Shown: in pieces, positions 60,887 to 64,000 of the stretch | How positions within the stretch are numbered: position 1 is the stretch's first letter | How the letters are laid out: every line of letters begins with the position of its first letter | NCBI RefSeq assembly: GCF_049676595.1 | Contig: NZ_CP187259.1 | Coordinates: 3,534,001-3,598,000 of the forward strand | Reading direction: 5' to 3' | Origin: Methanocella_A sp049676595 | GTDB taxonomy: Archaea > Halobacteriota > Methanocellia > Methanocellales > Methanocellaceae | DNA: 64,000 nt | The notes under the pieces: generated by a model | The model's database searches: none | What the model saw: only the letters and a program-made list of their open reading frames with translations | What the model was told of the DNA's origin: nothing | Program-made: the position numbers and the translations under genes

Positions 60887-61801
60887 TTACTCGACCATGG
60901 GTATCTCTATTTCAGTGAAGTCCTCCGCTACGAGGACGTTCTCGAACTTCTTTTTGGCATCCTCCAGCAAAGGCGCCGTGTCTGTCGAGTACCGGGAGCT
61001 GACATGGGTCAGCACTAGCTGCTTGACCCCGGCCTTCGCCGCTAGTTCGGCGACTGTGCCGGCTGTCGAATGTAAAGTTTCCTCGGCTTTGGAGACCATG
61101 TCGTCTCCGAAGGTGGACTCGGAGATCCAGACATCTGCGTCTTTGAGGCGGGGCAGGAAGTTTTCTGATGCCACGGTGTCTCCGGTATAGACGATGGTCC
61201 GGCCTGGCCTGGCCTGGCCGACGACTTCTTCGCTGGTGATCGTCCGGCCGTTGACTACGACGGCTTCTCCCCGGTGGAGCTTTGAGAACAGGGGTCCTTC
61301 GGGGATGCCGAGCTCCAGGGCTCTGGGTTTGTTGAACCGGCCCGGCTTGGGGTCTTCTTTTAAGGCGTAGCCCAGGCTTGGGACGCTGTGGAAGGTCCTG
61401 AACGCCTCGACGGAGTAGCCTTTGAACTTGATCACATCGCCGTGGCTGAGGCGACGGGCGATGACCTGGAAGCCCAGGTTCAGGTAGCCCAACCTGCTCA
61501 GCAGGCCGCAGTATTCTTCCACGTAGTCGGGGCCGTAGATGTACAACGGTTCAGTCCGGCCCTGCAGGCTCATAGTCTGGAGCAGGCCGGGAATGCCGAG
61601 AGTGTGGTCGGCGTGGAAATGCGTCAAAAACATGGAGCCGATGTCCATGAAGCCTGATCTGGCTTTCATCATCTGGCGCTGGGTGCCCTCCCCGCAGTCG
61701 AATAGTAGCCTCTCGCCTTCCCGCAGGATCATGATGGAAGGCATTCCCCTGTTAGGAGTAGGTATCGAGCCGCCGGTGCCCAGAAAGATGATCTTTAGCA
61801 T
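60887..61801 (-). CDS. rnz: Ribonuclease Z (tRNA 3' endonuclease)
   Basis: A 304-residue metallo-beta-lactamase-fold enzyme that cuts the 3' trailer from tRNA precursors. LGTGGSIPTPNRGMPS is the N-terminal family start, THFHADHTLGIPGL contains the zinc motif HFHADH (residues 61-66), and FHSVPSLGYAL, YTGDT, ESTF and LTHVSSRY complete the metal site. Length is that of the short (RNase Z-S) form. It is preceded by an AT-rich promoter at about 61805-61830. Confidence 0.95.
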   Translation of the reverse strand: MLKIIFLGTGGSIPTPNRGMPSIMILREGERLLFDCGEGTQRQMMKARSGFMDIGSMFLTHFHADHTLGIPGLLQTMSLQGRTEPLYIYGPDYVEEYCGLLSRLGYLNLGFQVIARRLSHGDVIKFKGYSVEAFRTFHSVPSLGYALKEDPKPGRFNKPRALELGIPEGPLFSKLHRGEAVVVNGRTITSEEVVGQARPGRTIVYTGDTVASENFLPRLKDADVWISESTFGDDMVSKAEETLHSTAGTVAELAAKAGVKQLVLTHVSSRYSTDTAPLLEDAKKKFENVLVAEDFTEIEIPMVE

Positions 61802-61849
61802 GCCGGGTTGATATCTGGCTTACAAAAGATATAATGATTATGTCCTACC

Positions 61850-62386
61850 TTAGCGGCTGCCGCCCAGCAGTAGTGCGTACGCCGTAGAGGCGGCCGCCGC
61901 CCGGCTGAACGGATAAGTCACGACAGCCGCGGACGATTTCACCTTGCCAAAAGTGGCCGGCACGAAGGTGAAGTATTGCCGGGGTTGTTCGAGCTCAGGC
62001 CCTTCCACCGGCGCCTCTGGCGGTACGAAGTCTTCCGGGGTGACGAAGTAGTCCGCCAGCACGATGTTATGGGAAGCCGTGCCGCTGTACAGTTCGGCGA
62101 TGGCAAAGAACTCGCTATCCCCTTTCACCGCTGTGACGTTATAAAGGCCGGGAGGCACATCGTAAAAAGTGTATACGCCGACGTTGTTGCCGGTCCCGTT
62201 GCTGCTGAACTGGGGGTTGTCCGGCACGAAGACGAAGTTCCCCTCCATATCGTATAGCGTCACCAGTGCATCGGGCACAGCCTGCCGGTTGCCGGTGGTG
62301 ATCACGCCGGTGATGGTGCCTTGCTGAGCCATAGCCGGAGCTGCCAGCAGGGATAAAATGAGTACTACGGCTATCGCTGCCCTCAT
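61850..62386 (-). CDS. Exported carboxypeptidase-regulatory-like domain protein
   Basis: A 178-residue secreted or surface protein. The signal peptide is MRAAIAVVLILSLLAAPAMA, giving a mature start at about QQGTITGVITTGNRQAVPDA, the beginning of a carboxypeptidase regulatory (CarboxypepD_reg-like) beta-sandwich that runs to about residue 110 (YTFYDVPPGLYNVTAVKGD). A Pro/Glu-rich linker and an Ala-rich, weakly hydrophobic C-terminus follow. The start at 62386 is chosen because the longer frame has no signal peptide. Role probably structural. Confidence 0.75.
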   Translation of the reverse strand: MRAAIAVVLILSLLAAPAMAQQGTITGVITTGNRQAVPDALVTLYDMEGNFVFVPDNPQFSSNGTGNNVGVYTFYDVPPGLYNVTAVKGDSEFFAIAELYSGTASHNIVLADYFVTPEDFVPPEAPVEGPELEQPRQYFTFVPATFGKVKSSAAVVTYPFSRAAAASTAYALLLGGSR

Positions 62387-62586
62387 ATTTAGTGGATTGG
62401 CAGGCCATATATAAAAGAGCAATCCACTGTTTATGCGGCCATATAAAAGAAAACCGTTCCAAAGTATAGGCCTTATTCCACATGAGCCCGGGCATCAGAG
62501 CGCTGGTAGGCAGGGGGCAGGAAACTTTGGTTTTAAACAAAAAGTGCCGGGAGTCTAACAGCCTTGCTTATGTGGCGTGAACGTGG

Positions 62587-62755
62587 ACGAACGCTGCGCT
62601 GTGCCAGAGACACAGATTCTGACAGATGGCACAAATTGCACAGATACCACTTGAGAAGAAAATAATTGCTTCCTCTTCATTTTTTATCCAATACCCATTT
62701 GTGTAATCCGTGCAATCTGTCGTAATCTGTGATCCTGGCACAGCGCAGCGTTCGT
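62587..62755. repeat. Palindromic element family B, copy 5
   Basis: A 169-bp element with tips ACGAACGCTGCGCTGTGCCA and its complement. The GATT-rich arms (CACAGATTCTGACAGATGGC) closely match copy 3. It lies between two minus-strand genes, 65 bp beyond the asd stop codon. Confidence 0.85.
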
Positions 62756-62819
62756 GTTGCTGAGTCGCTGAACCGAAGCAGCCAGTTCTTGAAAAATGAT
62801 AAAAAAGAGATAAAAGGGC

Positions 62820-63854
<1,035 letters not shown>

Positions 63855-63899
63855 TTAAACGCTCACCAGTATAAAATTACTGTATATAGCCAATCTATA

Positions 63900-64000
63900 T
63901 TAGTTCTTTTCGACCTTGATGGCCTGGGTAGGGCAAGCGTCGACGCACGATGCACACTCGTTGCACCGGGCCTCGTCTACCTTGGCGAACTCGTCGTCCA
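63900..64000 (-). CDS. 4Fe-4S ferredoxin domain protein (partial)
   Basis: Only the C-terminal 32 or so residues are in the window; the start lies beyond the right edge. The frame reads DDEFAKVDEARCNECASCVD then ACPTQAIKVEKN and stop, a complete CxxCxxCxxxCP 4Fe-4S motif. It is probably a small ferredoxin or the end of a larger iron-sulfur protein. It lies on the same strand and 45 bp upstream of asd. Confidence 0.85.
   Translation of the reverse strand, partial: DDEFAKVDEARCNECASCVDACPTQAIKVEKN

Overview
The window reads as the chromosome of a methanogenic euryarchaeon. It carries a methanofuran biosynthesis gene (mfnB), RadB, two archaeal Cdc48 ATPases, an archaeal UPF0200/UPF0201 fusion, CheW, an aldolase-type HisA relative, small methanogen-type proteins, TATA-box promoters and a NrpR-type operator in front of glnA. 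GC-rich coding sequence separated by AT-rich promoters, together with the gene content, best fits Methanocellales (Methanocella / Rice Cluster I). That assignment is inference from recognised families, not from a database match.

Layout. 1-1.7 kb: end of a pilin-like surface operon. 2.5-4 kb: glnA under a GGAA-N6-TTCC operator. 4.3-9.4 kb: esterase, HesB/IscA-like protein, CheW, membrane HExxH protein and a PTVT-repeat surface protein. 10-15 kb: a molybdenum/tungsten block with two moeA genes (one fused to a periplasmic-binding-protein-like domain), a small methanogen protein and a tungstate-type ABC permease and ATPase. 15-20 kb: metzincin, PAS protein, winged-helix regulator, LeuA-type synthase and NYN protein. 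20.6-28.8 kb: DHH phosphoesterase, HisA-like protein, thioredoxin-CcdA fusion, membrane proteins, mfnB, guaB. 28.9-37.5 kb: a protein quality-control block (ArsR-like regulator, cdc48, hsp20, then a degenerate single AAA protein and a second cdc48). 38-43 kb: larC, a Gly/Cys-repeat secreted protein and two GT-C-like membrane proteins. 43-49 kb: NERD protein, unknown proteins, radB and an RNase H-fold protein. 49.5-52.8 kb: nrdD-nrdG. 53-59 kb: UPF0200/UPF0201, a TIM-barrel isomerase and two MFS transporters. 59-64 kb: hydrolase, RNase Z, surface protein, asd and a partial ferredoxin.

The most striking feature is intergenic. At least two families of large imperfect palindromes recur between genes. 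Family A (about 0.42-0.66 kb, arms rich in CCACGGCGGCAC units) has four copies, all between convergent 3' ends. Family B (about 170 bp, near-perfect 32-bp terminal inverted repeats) has five copies plus a solo end and a variant with the same tips. Palindromes are inserted inside palindromes at two places (19.9-20.6 kb and 56.8-57.4 kb). No transposase is present, so these look like non-autonomous, MITE-like or hairpin elements.

The window also shows departures from simple gene models: apparent one-base frameshifts in the LeuA-type gene and in nrdD, a decayed membrane-protein pseudogene, and a gene whose conserved N-terminus and Shine-Dalgarno sequence point to an ATA start. Three of the disruptions lie in or beside short homopolymers or could be single-base errors, so sequencing error must be excluded first.
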